IMG/VR virus record: IMGVR_UViG_3300020021_000012
Span: 1-58,342 of that record
Direction: 5' to 3' (one strand)
Source: a virus
DNA length: 58,342 nt
Under the pieces are notes generated by a model. It had not been told where the DNA came from. It was given only the letters and a program-made list of their open reading frames with translations, and did no database searches. Below are positions 39,213-48,353 of this stretch, one piece after another. Position 1 is the first letter of the stretch, and every line of letters begins with the position of its first letter. The translations under genes were made by a program, and so were the position numbers.

Positions 39213-39518
39213 ATGTCGCGAGATGAGAAGGCTATCGAGGAAGAGATTCAGCGCAAAGGCCTCAATGCGCCCAGGCTCAACCCGAAGATGATCGACGACA
39301 CGATCTTGTCGGAGGCGTTCTACGTGTTCCCCGGCACGACCATGACCATCTGTGCTCTGACGTTGCAGAATGGCTACATCGTCACGGGGGAAAGCGCCGC
39401 AGCCTCGCCCGAGAACTTCGATCGCGAGATTGGGCGCAAGATCGCACGCGACACCGCGCGCAACAAAATCTGGGCGCTGGAGGGCTATCTGCTCCGGTCA
39501 AAACTCGCCGCTGCGTAG
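39213..39518 (+). CDS. N4 gp49 / Sf6 gp66 family protein
   Basis: The 101-residue protein starts at 39213 behind GAGGAAG. The segment CALTLQNGYIVTGESAAASPENFDREIGRKI (read as two neighbouring stretches) and KIWALEGYLLR match the Phage_gp49_66 family. Its function is unknown, but it is found in N4-like and other short-tailed phages, in keeping with the N4-like capsid protein here. Confidence 0.8.
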   Translation: MSRDEKAIEEEIQRKGLNAPRLNPKMIDDTILSEAFYVFPGTTMTICALTLQNGYIVTGESAAASPENFDREIGRKIARDTARNKIWALEGYLLRSKLAAA

Positions 39519-39521
39519 TCG

Positions 39522-40967
39522 ATGCCGGCCACTGTTCCGATCCCATGGCCGACCTCATCGGCCCCCGGCGCTCATCCGCAGGAGTCGGGTGGGCGTCTCA
39601 TCAACTGCGCGGCCGAGCCATTGGGCGACGCGTCTCCGGTCAAGGTTGTGTGGCGCCGGCAGCCCGGTCTTTCCGTCTTCACCGATCTGCTGTTGACGAA
39701 CTACCGCGGCGCCATCCTGGTCAACAACCTGCTGTATGTCGCAGTCGGCGGCAAGATCGTCACCGTGGACTCGGCTGGTGTGGTGAACGTCGCCGGGAAC
39801 CTGCCCGGCACCGCCAAGGTTACGTTCGCGCGCAACAATGCGGCAACGCCGGACATTCAGTGCGTCTCCCCCGGTGATGGCGCATTCGCGGTGACTGCAG
39901 TCAGCGTGACGGCGTTCACAGGCGGAGGCAATCTTCCGGCCCCCACGGCCGTCTGCGGCATGGACGGCTACTTCTTCTGGCTGATCGGTGACAACAGAAT
40001 CTTTGCGGCGGGCCCGAACTCGACCACCGTGAACTCGCTCACCTTCGTCACCATGCAGTCGCGCCCGGTCGGCAATGCGTTGCGGGTGGTGCCGTATCAG
40101 GGCTACCTCTTCGCCTTCGCCACCAAGTTCATCGAGGTCTATTCCAACACCGCCAACGCCTTCCCGGCGTTCCCGTTCACCCGGCAGACCGTGATCGATT
40201 TTGGGCTGTTCGGGCGCAACGCCATCGCGGGATGGGAAGACGGCTTCGGACAACTGGCATGGGTGGCGGATGACTTCGGCACTTACATGCTCAACGGTAC
40301 GGCGCCGACCAAGATATCGCCGCCTGATCTCGATCGTCTGGTTGAGGCACTCGGCGACGCCAATGCCGATCTGCTGGAGGCCTCAGTCTATCACGTTGGC
40401 GGCAAGAGCTTCTTCGTGCTGTCGTGCCCGTCCTGGACATGGGAATTCAACATCAACTCCCAGAAATGGAACGAGCGCGACAGCTTCAATGCCGGCCTAT
40501 ACCAACGCTGGCGGGCGACCCTGAGCGTGAACGCATTCGGCAAATGGCTAACCGGTGACCAGCAGTCCAGCAAGCTTCTCTACGTCGACCCGACCACGTT
40601 TCAGGACGTCGGCTCGCCGATGCGGATGCGGATGGAGAGCGCGGCGGTAACCACGTTCCCCAACCGGTCGCAGATTTCTCGGGCCGATTTCAACTGGATT
40701 ACCGGAGTCGGCATCTCGTCATCCAACACGCAGACCGGCAACGATCCGCAGGTGTCCATCGCATGCTCGCGGGATGACGGCACGAGCTGGGACAATCCCC
40801 GGCTTCGCAAGCTCGGCAAGACTGCCGCCGGCCGTAGTGTCTACGTCACCAATTGCGGGATGTCTGGCGCCGCGGCGCAGGGTCCGAGATTCCGTCAGGA
40901 TATCACCGACGAGGTCTACGGTGCGTTCATGGGCGCGACGATGTCCTCCGATCCGAGGGCGCAGTAG
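39522..40967 (+). CDS. Packaged DNA stabilisation protein, P22 gp10-like (tail hub)
   Basis: This 481-residue protein resembles the P22 gp10 group that closes the portal after packaging and holds the tailspikes. Typical pieces are LLTNYRGAILVNNLLYVAVGG, DGYFFWLIGDNRIFAAGP, QGYLFAFATKFIEVYSN, TVIDFGLFGRNAIAGWEDGF and WEFNINSQKWNERDS. The repeated beta pattern fits a propeller-like fold. Adjacent to head-tail connectors and ejection proteins. Confidence 0.82.
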   Translation: MPATVPIPWPTSSAPGAHPQESGGRLINCAAEPLGDASPVKVVWRRQPGLSVFTDLLLTNYRGAILVNNLLYVAVGGKIVTVDSAGVVNVAGNLPGTAKVTFARNNAATPDIQCVSPGDGAFAVTAVSVTAFTGGGNLPAPTAVCGMDGYFFWLIGDNRIFAAGPNSTTVNSLTFVTMQSRPVGNALRVVPYQGYLFAFATKFIEVYSNTANAFPAFPFTRQTVIDFGLFGRNAIAGWEDGFGQLAWVADDFGTYMLNGTAPTKISPPDLDRLVEALGDANADLLEASVYHVGGKSFFVLSCPSWTWEFNINSQKWNERDSFNAGLYQRWRATLSVNAFGKWLTGDQQSSKLLYVDPTTFQDVGSPMRMRMESAAVTTFPNRSQISRADFNWITGVGISSSNTQTGNDPQVSIACSRDDGTSWDNPRLRKLGKTAAGRSVYVTNCGMSGAAAQGPRFRQDITDEVYGAFMGATMSSDPRAQ

Positions 40968-41417
40968 GTGGCTCTCCAGCCGTTGCCCGACAGAAAGCTG
41001 CCGGTCGGTTTCGCCAACAGCGCCCCGCAGAACTACTACGCCGACTACTGGCAATCGCTCGACGCCAACACGAGGGCCTTGCTGGCAAGCGTCGGCGGCC
41101 TTCCGTCATCGAGCCAGTTGCTCGGCATCAATCCGCAGACCGCAAGCTATGTGCTGGTGCTCGGGGATGCCGGCTTCACGATCGAGATGAACGTGGCCGG
41201 CGCGAATACGTTGACGTTCCCGCCCGGTGTTTTCCCAGTCAAGACCTTCATCAACTTCGTTCAGGTCGGCGCCGGCCAGACGACGCTGACCCCGGGACTT
41301 GGCGTCACGCTGCATGGTGTCGGCGGGGCGCTGAAAACCGCAGGGCAGTGGGCGATGGGCACGGCCTACCAGCGCGCGACGGACGAGTGGGTGGCAGGAG
41401 GCCGGTTGACCGTATGA
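40968..41417 (+). CDS. Hypothetical tail-region protein
   Basis: The 149-residue protein starts with GTG directly after the gp10-like stop. It contains NYYADYWQSLDANTRALLAS and beta segments (YVLVLGDAGFTIEMNVAGA, NTLTFPPGVFP). It overlaps the next gene by four bases. It is probably a tail accessory or structural protein. Confidence 0.6.
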   Translation: MALQPLPDRKLPVGFANSAPQNYYADYWQSLDANTRALLASVGGLPSSSQLLGINPQTASYVLVLGDAGFTIEMNVAGANTLTFPPGVFPVKTFINFVQVGAGQTTLTPGLGVTLHGVGGALKTAGQWAMGTAYQRATDEWVAGGRLTV

Positions 41418-42034
41418 CGTTCCTGCCGGGGTTTCTGGGCAGCCCGAAGGCCTCGGTCTCGAAGACTGACAGCGGCGTCACCAACGGTGCGACGTATCAG
41501 TTTGGCCCCGCAGCGGCCGGGCGCGTCATCGCCGCCGCCATCTCGGTAGCCGCAGCCGGCGGCAACAGCATAACCGGAGTTTTGCTCGGCGGAACAGCGG
41601 CGGTGCTAATCGCCCGCGTGACATTCACTGCCGGGGACACGGCGGAAATCTGGGCGGCGGTCGTGCCGGCAGGCAGCAGCGGCGCGGTTGCCGCGACGGT
41701 ATCCGGAGCGCTCTCGGCGTTCGGCGTCACGGTCTATGCGATCCTAAACCCCAATGGTGTGGCGGCGTCAAATACTGCGGTCTCGGCAACGAGTTCGGTA
41801 AATCTCAGTGTCCCGCAGGATGGCGTCGCCATCGCGGTATCAACCAACGTGCGTGCCGGCGGATCGAGCTTCACCTGGTCGGGGCTCGCGGAAGACACCG
41901 ATTTCGCCATTGCTACGTCGGCGCAATCGTCGGCCGCCTCGGGAAGCGTTTCGGCCGCTCAGAACGTGACTGTCACAGCGACGCCATCGGCATCGACTGC
42001 GCAAGGCATCGTCGCCGCGTCTTGGTCTCCATAG
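41414..42034 (+). CDS. Hypothetical tail-region protein, Ala/Thr-rich
   Basis: The 206-residue protein is Ala-, Val- and Ser-rich beta sequence (GRVIAAAISVAAAGGNSITG, TAAVLIARVTFTAGDTAEIW). It ends with an amber TAG at 42032-42034; the next reading frame downstream is in phase with it (see the next gene). It is probably an adhesion- or fibre-type protein. The start at 41414 lies in the previous stop (ATGA). Confidence 0.65.
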   Translation: MTFLPGFLGSPKASVSKTDSGVTNGATYQFGPAAAGRVIAAAISVAAAGGNSITGVLLGGTAAVLIARVTFTAGDTAEIWAAVVPAGSSGAVAATVSGALSAFGVTVYAILNPNGVAASNTAVSATSSVNLSVPQDGVAIAVSTNVRAGGSSFTWSGLAEDTDFAIATSAQSSAASGSVSAAQNVTVTATPSASTAQGIVAASWSP

Positions 42035-42046
42035 GAGGGCCGTGTC

Positions 42047-42925
42047 ATCGGAATCTTCGACAATATTACCGGCTTCTTCGATGGATCGACCGCTCAAACG
42101 GCGGCGAACCAGCAGGTTTCAGGCTTGCAGCAGGGCTACAATCAGGCCTCCGGTCTTCTCGACCAGGGCCGCGGCGCCCTCACGACCAATTTCACCAACG
42201 CGCTGCAGCCGCTCCAGCAGAACTACAATCAGGCTCAGGGCGGCGTCACGGCCTATGGTAATGCGATGGGGCTGAATGGCCCGGCTGGTAATGCTGCTGC
42301 GACGGCGGCTTTCCAGAACAATCCCGGCTATCAGTACCAACTCCAGCAGGGCACCGAGAACGAACTGCGCAATCAGTCGCGTACTGGCGCGGTGAACTCC
42401 GGGCAGACGCAGGTTGATCTCCAGAACATCGGCCAGGGCGTAGCCAATCAGGGCTACAACCAGTATATCCAGAACCTGCAGCCGTTCCTCGGTCAGGCCA
42501 GCACCGCTGCCTCGGGCATCGCGGGTGTCGATACCGGCCTCGGTACGGGGCTCGCGAACAGCTACGGCAACCAAGCTGGCCTCGCACAGACCACACAAAC
42601 CGGCATCGGCAACGCGAACGCTAATGCGACGTTGGCGCAGAACTCGGGCGTGGCTAACCTGCTCAATCTCGGCATGAACGGAGCGAAGTTGGCGACCATG
42701 TCGGATCGCCGATTGAAGGAGGATATCTCGCCGATCGGCGAGACCTTCGACGGGCAGAACATCTACAGCTATCGCTATAAGGGTGACGATGTTCCCCGCA
42801 TCGGCCTCATGGCGCAGGAGGTCGAAGAGCGCTATCCCGACGCCGTGTTTGAGATCGGGGGCTTCAAGGCCGTCGACTACGGCAAGGCAACCCGCTTCGC
42901 GTCCCGGCTGTCGGAGTTCGTCTAA
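42047..42925 (+). CDS. Ejection-type protein with C-terminal S74 chaperone-like domain, atypical start
   Basis: The frame from residue 1 reads IGIFDNITGFFDGSTAQ, the usual beginning of this phage protein group, but no ATG, GTG or TTG precedes it in frame. A perfect AGGAGG (42033-42038) is eight bases before ATC at 42047. A GTG at 42042 is out of frame. The middle is Gln/Asn-rich (QQGYNQASGLLDQGRGALTT). The C-terminal 75 residues match peptidase S74-type intramolecular chaperones (SDRRLKEDISPIGETF, RIGLMAQEVEERYPDAV). The first standard start, TTG at 42125, has no ribosome site. Confidence 0.7.
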   Translation: MGIFDNITGFFDGSTAQTAANQQVSGLQQGYNQASGLLDQGRGALTTNFTNALQPLQQNYNQAQGGVTAYGNAMGLNGPAGNAAATAAFQNNPGYQYQLQQGTENELRNQSRTGAVNSGQTQVDLQNIGQGVANQGYNQYIQNLQPFLGQASTAASGIAGVDTGLGTGLANSYGNQAGLAQTTQTGIGNANANATLAQNSGVANLLNLGMNGAKLATMSDRRLKEDISPIGETFDGQNIYSYRYKGDDVPRIGLMAQEVEERYPDAVFEIGGFKAVDYGKATRFASRLSEFV

Positions 42926-44769
42926 TGCCCGGGTGGGATTCCGGCGTCAACACTCCTTCGGCGCCCTCGTATAACTCGCCACTGATCGACTTTTCGACGT
43001 TGGGGAATCTTGCCCAGGACTACGCCCAAGGCCAGCAGAACCGGTTCGCCGAAGGCCAGCGCCAGCGCGAATTGATGCTGCAACAGCCGATCGACGCCAA
43101 GGACCCCCAGGCGGTGGCGGCCGAGCTGATGCGGCGCGGCGGTGCGCCCTATGCCGCCGGATTGATGCCGTTCCTGCAGTCGCAGCAGCCTGGCCAGGTT
43201 TCCCCGCTATTGGGCGGGCCTGGAGGCGGGCAGGGCGTGTCCGCGGGCGGCGGCCAGCAACAGCCGGCAAGCCTTCCCGCGCCTCCCCAGGCCAGCAGCA
43301 TGGCCTCACAGCCGGCGCCCATGGCCGTTTCTCCAGCCCAGCAGGGGCCCGGTGGCGGCTATGGCGGCGGCGACAACGGCGTCAACACGGTCGCGGCTGT
43401 GGTCGGCACCAAACTCCCGGCCGATTCCCCGAAAACCGGCGTCATCATCGGCAACGTGGCCAAAATCCTCGGCGTCGATCCGAACGCCCCGATGAGCCCG
43501 GAGCAGCAGCAGCGCGCAACCCGTCTGGTCGATGCCTATGCGGCACGGACGGCGAGCGGTGGCGAGGCTACGCCGGTGCCGATGGGCGATGACGTGAAGA
43601 TTCCGCCGTCTGCTGGTGGCGGCAATGCGCGGGTTGCCGATGCATTCGCAGGGCTCGGGCCGCAGGGTGGCCAGCCGCCCGCACAGGCCGCCCCACAGCC
43701 CGCCCAAGGGGCGCCGCAGCCTGTGCAAGCGCAGCCCCGGCCGCAGGCCCAACCGCAGCCACAGCAGGCCAAGCCGGCACCTGAGCCTGAGCCTACACCG
43801 CTGCCGCCAATTCCCGGCATTAGCTTGCCGACCGGCTTCAAGCCAGGGCAGGAGGCGGAGGCAGTCCAAGCGCTGCGGAGCGAGGAGGCCAGACTATCCG
43901 GTAGCCCAAATCCCGCAAATCAGCGGCTTGCCCGCCTCGCGGGCGCCAGGGCCGATCATATTGAAGACGCGATGAAGCCGCGCGTTGTCGCCGGGCAAGT
44001 CGTCGGGCCGCGGGGCGAAGTAATTTACGGCGCGCAAAACACGTTGTCTCCTGATGCGCTGCAGGCGGCGGCGTCGGGGTTCCGACAAACCGGCAAGATG
44101 CCGCCGAATATCGGCCGTGGCCTCCAAGGCAATGCCGAGCGCGTCGCAGTCCAGAACGAAGCGGCCCGGCAAGAGGTGGAGGCCGGCGGCGATCCGGCTG
44201 AATGGCCACAACGCTGGCAGGCCTATGGTACTCATGCCGCGGGCTTGCGCGTGCTCGAGGCCCGCGCCGCCAACATGACCTTGGTCGAGTCGGAGACCAA
44301 GACGTTGATTCCGCGGGTGCGTGAAGCTTCCAAGAAGGTATCGCGCACCGAATATCCCGATTTGAATTCGATCATCTTGGCGGCGAAGGAAAAGACCGGA
44401 AATCAGGACGTGATCAAGTTCGGCATCGCAGCCGAATCTCTCATCCCGGTTTATGCGCGTCTGCTCAAGCCTACCGGCCAGATCGGCGTTACCGATACGC
44501 AGAACGCCCGCCATATCCTGAACAAGGCCTGGAGTGACGGTCAGATCAACGCTGCGCTGGATCAGATGGAAGTCGAACGATCGGCCGCCAAGGACGCGCT
44601 TGAAGATGCGCGGTCCAGTTTCGGTCTCGCAAAACCGTCAAGCGGTAAGAAGACGGCGGAACCGGAGCCCGCCCCTGCCGCTGCGGCATCGCCCGCGCCC
44701 GTCGGCAAGCCCGACAAGGACGGTTGGGTGACCCTGCCGAGCGGTGTTCGCATCCGTGAGAAGCAATAA
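42925..44769 (+). CDS. Internal virion (ejection) protein
   Basis: This 614-residue protein overlaps its neighbours by one base at each end. It has a low-complexity Gln/Pro/Ala/Gly region (for example QPQPQQAKPAPEPEPTPLPP) and a helical C-terminal part, ending DGWVTLPSGVRIREKQ, a tail motif common in such proteins. Position between the tail hub and the fibre genes fits a DNA-ejection protein, like gp20/gp16 in P22. Confidence 0.65.
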   Translation: MPGWDSGVNTPSAPSYNSPLIDFSTLGNLAQDYAQGQQNRFAEGQRQRELMLQQPIDAKDPQAVAAELMRRGGAPYAAGLMPFLQSQQPGQVSPLLGGPGGGQGVSAGGGQQQPASLPAPPQASSMASQPAPMAVSPAQQGPGGGYGGGDNGVNTVAAVVGTKLPADSPKTGVIIGNVAKILGVDPNAPMSPEQQQRATRLVDAYAARTASGGEATPVPMGDDVKIPPSAGGGNARVADAFAGLGPQGGQPPAQAAPQPAQGAPQPVQAQPRPQAQPQPQQAKPAPEPEPTPLPPIPGISLPTGFKPGQEAEAVQALRSEEARLSGSPNPANQRLARLAGARADHIEDAMKPRVVAGQVVGPRGEVIYGAQNTLSPDALQAAASGFRQTGKMPPNIGRGLQGNAERVAVQNEAARQEVEAGGDPAEWPQRWQAYGTHAAGLRVLEARAANMTLVESETKTLIPRVREASKKVSRTEYPDLNSIILAAKEKTGNQDVIKFGIAAESLIPVYARLLKPTGQIGVTDTQNARHILNKAWSDGQINAALDQMEVERSAAKDALEDARSSFGLAKPSSGKKTAEPEPAPAAAASPAPVGKPDKDGWVTLPSGVRIREKQ

Positions 44770-46847
44770 TGCCGGTGTTCGAGCTCCAGCATCCCGACGG
44801 CAAGACCTACGAGGTCGACGCTCCGGATATGCAGGCGGCAGCGGCTGGGATGGCGGAGCACAAGACGTCGTCGGCAACCGACGCCTTCGGCCGCGGCATG
44901 ATGAAGGGCGCCACGTTCAATTTCTACGACGAGCTGACGGGCCTGGCCAAGGCTGGCGGCCTTGCGGAAGACGACCCTGACGTGGCGCATGCGATCAAGT
45001 CGCTTGCGGTCGGGTCGTACAAGAAGCTGCGCGGCGACGAGGATGCCCAGAAACACTACGACGAGCAGGTTGCCCGTACCCGCGCCAGTTCCAAGCAGAT
45101 GCAGGCGGAGCACCCCACGGCCACAATGGCCGGCGAGGTGACCGGTGCAGCGGCTCTCCCCGTCGGCGGCATGTTGCGGGCCGGGACAATGCCAGCGCGG
45201 ATGTTGCGCGGGGCAGGTTTAGGCGCGGTCACAGGCGCCGCCGCCGGGGCAGGTGAGGGCGAGGACCCCGCCGACCGTGCGACCCGCGCCGGTATGGGTG
45301 CCGTCACGGGCGGTGCTGTGGGTGCCGTCGCGCCTCCCGTGGTCGAAGGCTTGGTCCAAGGCGCTCGAGCAGTCGCGGCGCCGGTCGTCAACGCCGTGCG
45401 TGGTGCCTTCCGCCCGGGCGACGAGGCGGCCCGGCGCGTGGTTGGCGCGATCGAGCGCGATATCACGAACGATCCACAGGCCGCACAGCGGTTGACCCCG
45501 CAGGAATTCACGGCCAACCGCTTGCAGCCAGACGGCTCGGCCGCCGTTATGGACATGGGCGGAGAGACTACCCGCGCCCTCGCTCGCTCGGCCGCCAACA
45601 CCTCTCCGGAGGGCCGGCAGACCATCAACACCGCGATCGACCAGCGGTTCGAGGGGCAAACCGGCCGTGTGAGCGACTGGCTACGGCAGACATTCCACTA
45701 TCCGGATGCGACGGGGCAGCAAAAGGCAATCGAGCAGACCGCCCAGACCGTCAACCGTGCTGCCTATGGCCGCGCCATGCGCGATCCTGGCGCGCAGGCG
45801 ATGTGGGACGAGGGGTTCCAGCAACTGACCGCGGCGCCGGCCATGCGGGAGGCGATCCGATCAGCCGGGACCTCCGGGGCCAACCGTGCCGCCGCGCAGG
45901 GCTTCCGGGCGCCGGTCAACCCGTTCCAGTTTGCCGAAGACGGCACCATGACGATGAAGCAGGGTGTGACGCCCTCGCTGCAGTTCTGGGACCAAGTCAA
46001 GAAGAACCTCGACGGTATGATCGGCAAGGCCAAACGTGCCGGCGACAATACGCTGGTCGGCGAACTGCAGCCGCTCAAGTCCGGGCTGGTCAATCACCTG
46101 GACGAACTCGTTCCGACCTACCAGGAGGCCCGAGCCGGCGCGGCGCATTTCTTCGGGGCCGAGAACGCGCTCGAGGCCGGGCAGAATTTCGTCGGGGCAT
46201 CGTCGCGCTACGGGATGCCGGCGGCACGCGACGCTATGGCGCGAATGTCAGCCCAGGAACGGCAATTGTTCCAGGACGGCTATGTGTCGCGGCTGGTGGA
46301 GAAGATCGACGCCACCGGCGACCGCCGCAACATCGTCAACCAGGTCATGACCTCGCCGGCCGCTCGGGCGGAAATCCGGCTGGCGCTGGGGCCCGGCCGC
46401 TCGACCGAACTCGAGGCTCAGTTGCGGGTCGAGGGCATCATGGATTTGGCCCGGCGCGCGGTTCAGGGCAATTCAACGACGGCCCGGCAACTGGCGGAGT
46501 TGGGGCTTGCTGGGGGCGGTGGGGCGCTCGGCATCCACGGGGGTGTCACCCAGGACCCGCGGGAGATGACCGTTGCCGCCCTGATGGGCGCCTTGGCCAT
46601 GGGTGGGCGTCACATCGATCAGCGGGTGGCTCGACGGGTCGCCGAGATGCTCGTCTCGGATGACCCAGGGGTACTTCGCCGTGGCGTACAGGTGATCGCA
46701 CGTAACAATCAGTTCCTCAACTCGCTCCGTGCCGCGGACCAGCGGCTGGCGCGCATCGGTGGTCAGCAGTCGACGAATATCCCGGTACTTCAAACCAGAG
46801 GCTCTGGGCGCGGCGATGAGCAGCAACCAAACGTTCCACGGCCATGA
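44769..46847 (+). CDS. Internal virion (ejection) protein with glycine-zipper membrane segments
   Basis: This 692-residue protein begins MPVFELQHPDGKTYEVDAPD. Around residues 140-200 it has two glycine-rich stretches (GAGLGAVTGAAAGAGEGE, GMGAVTGGAVGAVAPP) able to insert in membranes, as expected for ejection proteins that form a channel. The remainder is helical. It starts at the last base of the previous stop. Confidence 0.65.
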   Translation: MPVFELQHPDGKTYEVDAPDMQAAAAGMAEHKTSSATDAFGRGMMKGATFNFYDELTGLAKAGGLAEDDPDVAHAIKSLAVGSYKKLRGDEDAQKHYDEQVARTRASSKQMQAEHPTATMAGEVTGAAALPVGGMLRAGTMPARMLRGAGLGAVTGAAAGAGEGEDPADRATRAGMGAVTGGAVGAVAPPVVEGLVQGARAVAAPVVNAVRGAFRPGDEAARRVVGAIERDITNDPQAAQRLTPQEFTANRLQPDGSAAVMDMGGETTRALARSAANTSPEGRQTINTAIDQRFEGQTGRVSDWLRQTFHYPDATGQQKAIEQTAQTVNRAAYGRAMRDPGAQAMWDEGFQQLTAAPAMREAIRSAGTSGANRAAAQGFRAPVNPFQFAEDGTMTMKQGVTPSLQFWDQVKKNLDGMIGKAKRAGDNTLVGELQPLKSGLVNHLDELVPTYQEARAGAAHFFGAENALEAGQNFVGASSRYGMPAARDAMARMSAQERQLFQDGYVSRLVEKIDATGDRRNIVNQVMTSPAARAEIRLALGPGRSTELEAQLRVEGIMDLARRAVQGNSTTARQLAELGLAGGGGALGIHGGVTQDPREMTVAALMGALAMGGRHIDQRVARRVAEMLVSDDPGVLRRGVQVIARNNQFLNSLRAADQRLARIGGQQSTNIPVLQTRGSGRGDEQQPNVPRP

Positions 46848-46954
46848 GGCTAGGAACAGGATCACCACGCATAGCGTGACGGCCAGGATGTAGCGCATCC
46901 GCCAATCCTACCCGCCCGCGTTGAATTCTACAAATCAGACCTGAAAGGCCCTAA

Positions 46955-47914
46955 ATGGCCGGTCTTTTTCCATTCATAGCGAACTCCCAGAATTTCGACC
47001 GGAACGGCCAGCCGTTGGCCAATTCCGTGCTGTCGGTATTCCAGGGTGGTACGCTGACCCTGGCAAACTGCTTCCAGGATATCGGCCTGGCGCTGTCGGC
47101 ACCGAACCCGATGACGGCGGACCAGACTGCGAGGCTCCCCGTTTTCTATGTCGCCGACGGAATCTATTCCGTCCGTCTCGTCGATCAGTTCGGCGTCGAA
47201 ATCTACTTCTATCCGCAGGTGCCATCGATCGGTGCCTCGACCTCGGGCGGTGGCGGATCGGCGGTCGATCCTACGACGATCGCCCAGACCGGCGATCCGA
47301 TCTGGCTGCCGATCGACAACACTCGTACCGGCTGGGTGCGGATGAACGGCCGCACCATCGGTTCCCCCACATCGGGGGCGACCGAGCGCGCCAACAACGA
47401 TGCGCAGAACCTGTTTCTCTATAACTGGAACAACTTCACCGATGCGCTTTGTCCGGTTATCTCGGGGCGTGGCGTGTCGGCTGCGGCGGATTGGGCCGCA
47501 AACAAGCAGATCACCATGCTCGACATGCGCGGGCGTGGGCCCTACGGCCTCGATACCATGGGCAACACCGCGGCGGGTGTCCTGACGCTTGCGAATCTTG
47601 GCGTTGACCCCACGGTGGCGTCGCTGGCGATCGGCGAGGAAAAACATCTGCTCGCCACGCCAGAACTTCCTACCATCACGCCGGCCGGCACGAACAGCGC
47701 GCCGGTTGTCACCGCCAAGCGGCGAAACCGGAATGATGCCGCCCTCGGTTCGGGTCCTACAGAATTTATCACAGAGAATCAGACGGATGGAAACTCCGTC
47801 GACAATGCCGTGACCGCGAGCGCGCCAACCTTCACAGGCACGCCGTTCGGCGGTGGCGGCACGCACAACAACACCCCGCCCGGACGCGTCGGGACATGGT
47901 TCCAAAAGTTGTAA
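46955..47914 (+). CDS. Tail fibre / tail collar-domain protein
   Basis: This 319-residue protein starts MAGLFPFIANSQNFDRNGQP, has VFYVADGIYSVRLVDQFGVE, and a tail-collar-like region (GDPIWLPIDNTRTGWVRMNG, RTIGSPTSGATERANNDAQN). The C-terminal part is Gly/Thr-rich with THNNTPPGRVGTW. It probably contacts the host surface. AGGCCCTAA lies before the ATG. Confidence 0.75.
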   Translation: MAGLFPFIANSQNFDRNGQPLANSVLSVFQGGTLTLANCFQDIGLALSAPNPMTADQTARLPVFYVADGIYSVRLVDQFGVEIYFYPQVPSIGASTSGGGGSAVDPTTIAQTGDPIWLPIDNTRTGWVRMNGRTIGSPTSGATERANNDAQNLFLYNWNNFTDALCPVISGRGVSAAADWAANKQITMLDMRGRGPYGLDTMGNTAAGVLTLANLGVDPTVASLAIGEEKHLLATPELPTITPAGTNSAPVVTAKRRNRNDAALGSGPTEFITENQTDGNSVDNAVTASAPTFTGTPFGGGGTHNNTPPGRVGTWFQKL

Positions 47915-47918
47915 AATT

Positions 47919-48350
47919 ATGGACCTCAACCCGACATTATTTCCAGCTATTTCGAACAGAGAAACCTGGCAACAGGTCATCCTCCTGTCCGATGGCGACA
48001 CCGGAGACGCGATTGAGTTGACCGACGCCGCTAATGGCTCAGGCAATCCTCTCTACGGCGTCAATCTGGAGATCGCCCCGGCACGCGAACCCCGCGGGGG
48101 AATGGGGATCGGCATCAGCCCGTTCTATGACGACTGGGATTCGCCGGTCATCACGGGGTCGTTGTCCAACTACATCACCATCATCGGTGCCGGCGTGATC
48201 CAGATCGTAATTCCAAAATCGATCATGCAGTCGTTGCGGGCTACGCAGACCTACGACGTGTTCCTCACCCTCACGACCAACGGCGAGGATGATGGCCGGC
48301 AACTGCTGATCGGGCGGTTGCCTGTGTTCTACGGCGGGCGGAGCACCTAG
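47919..48350 (+). CDS. Hypothetical tail-region protein
   Basis: The 143-residue protein starts MDLNPTLFPAISNRETWQQ four bases after the tail fibre. It is beta-rich (VILLSDGDTGDAIELTDAAN, YDVFLTLTTNGEDDGRQLLIG). It may be a tail fibre connector or baseplate-like protein. No family is recognised. Confidence 0.6.
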   Translation: MDLNPTLFPAISNRETWQQVILLSDGDTGDAIELTDAANGSGNPLYGVNLEIAPAREPRGGMGIGISPFYDDWDSPVITGSLSNYITIIGAGVIQIVIPKSIMQSLRATQTYDVFLTLTTNGEDDGRQLLIGRLPVFYGGRST

Positions 48351-48353
48351 GAT

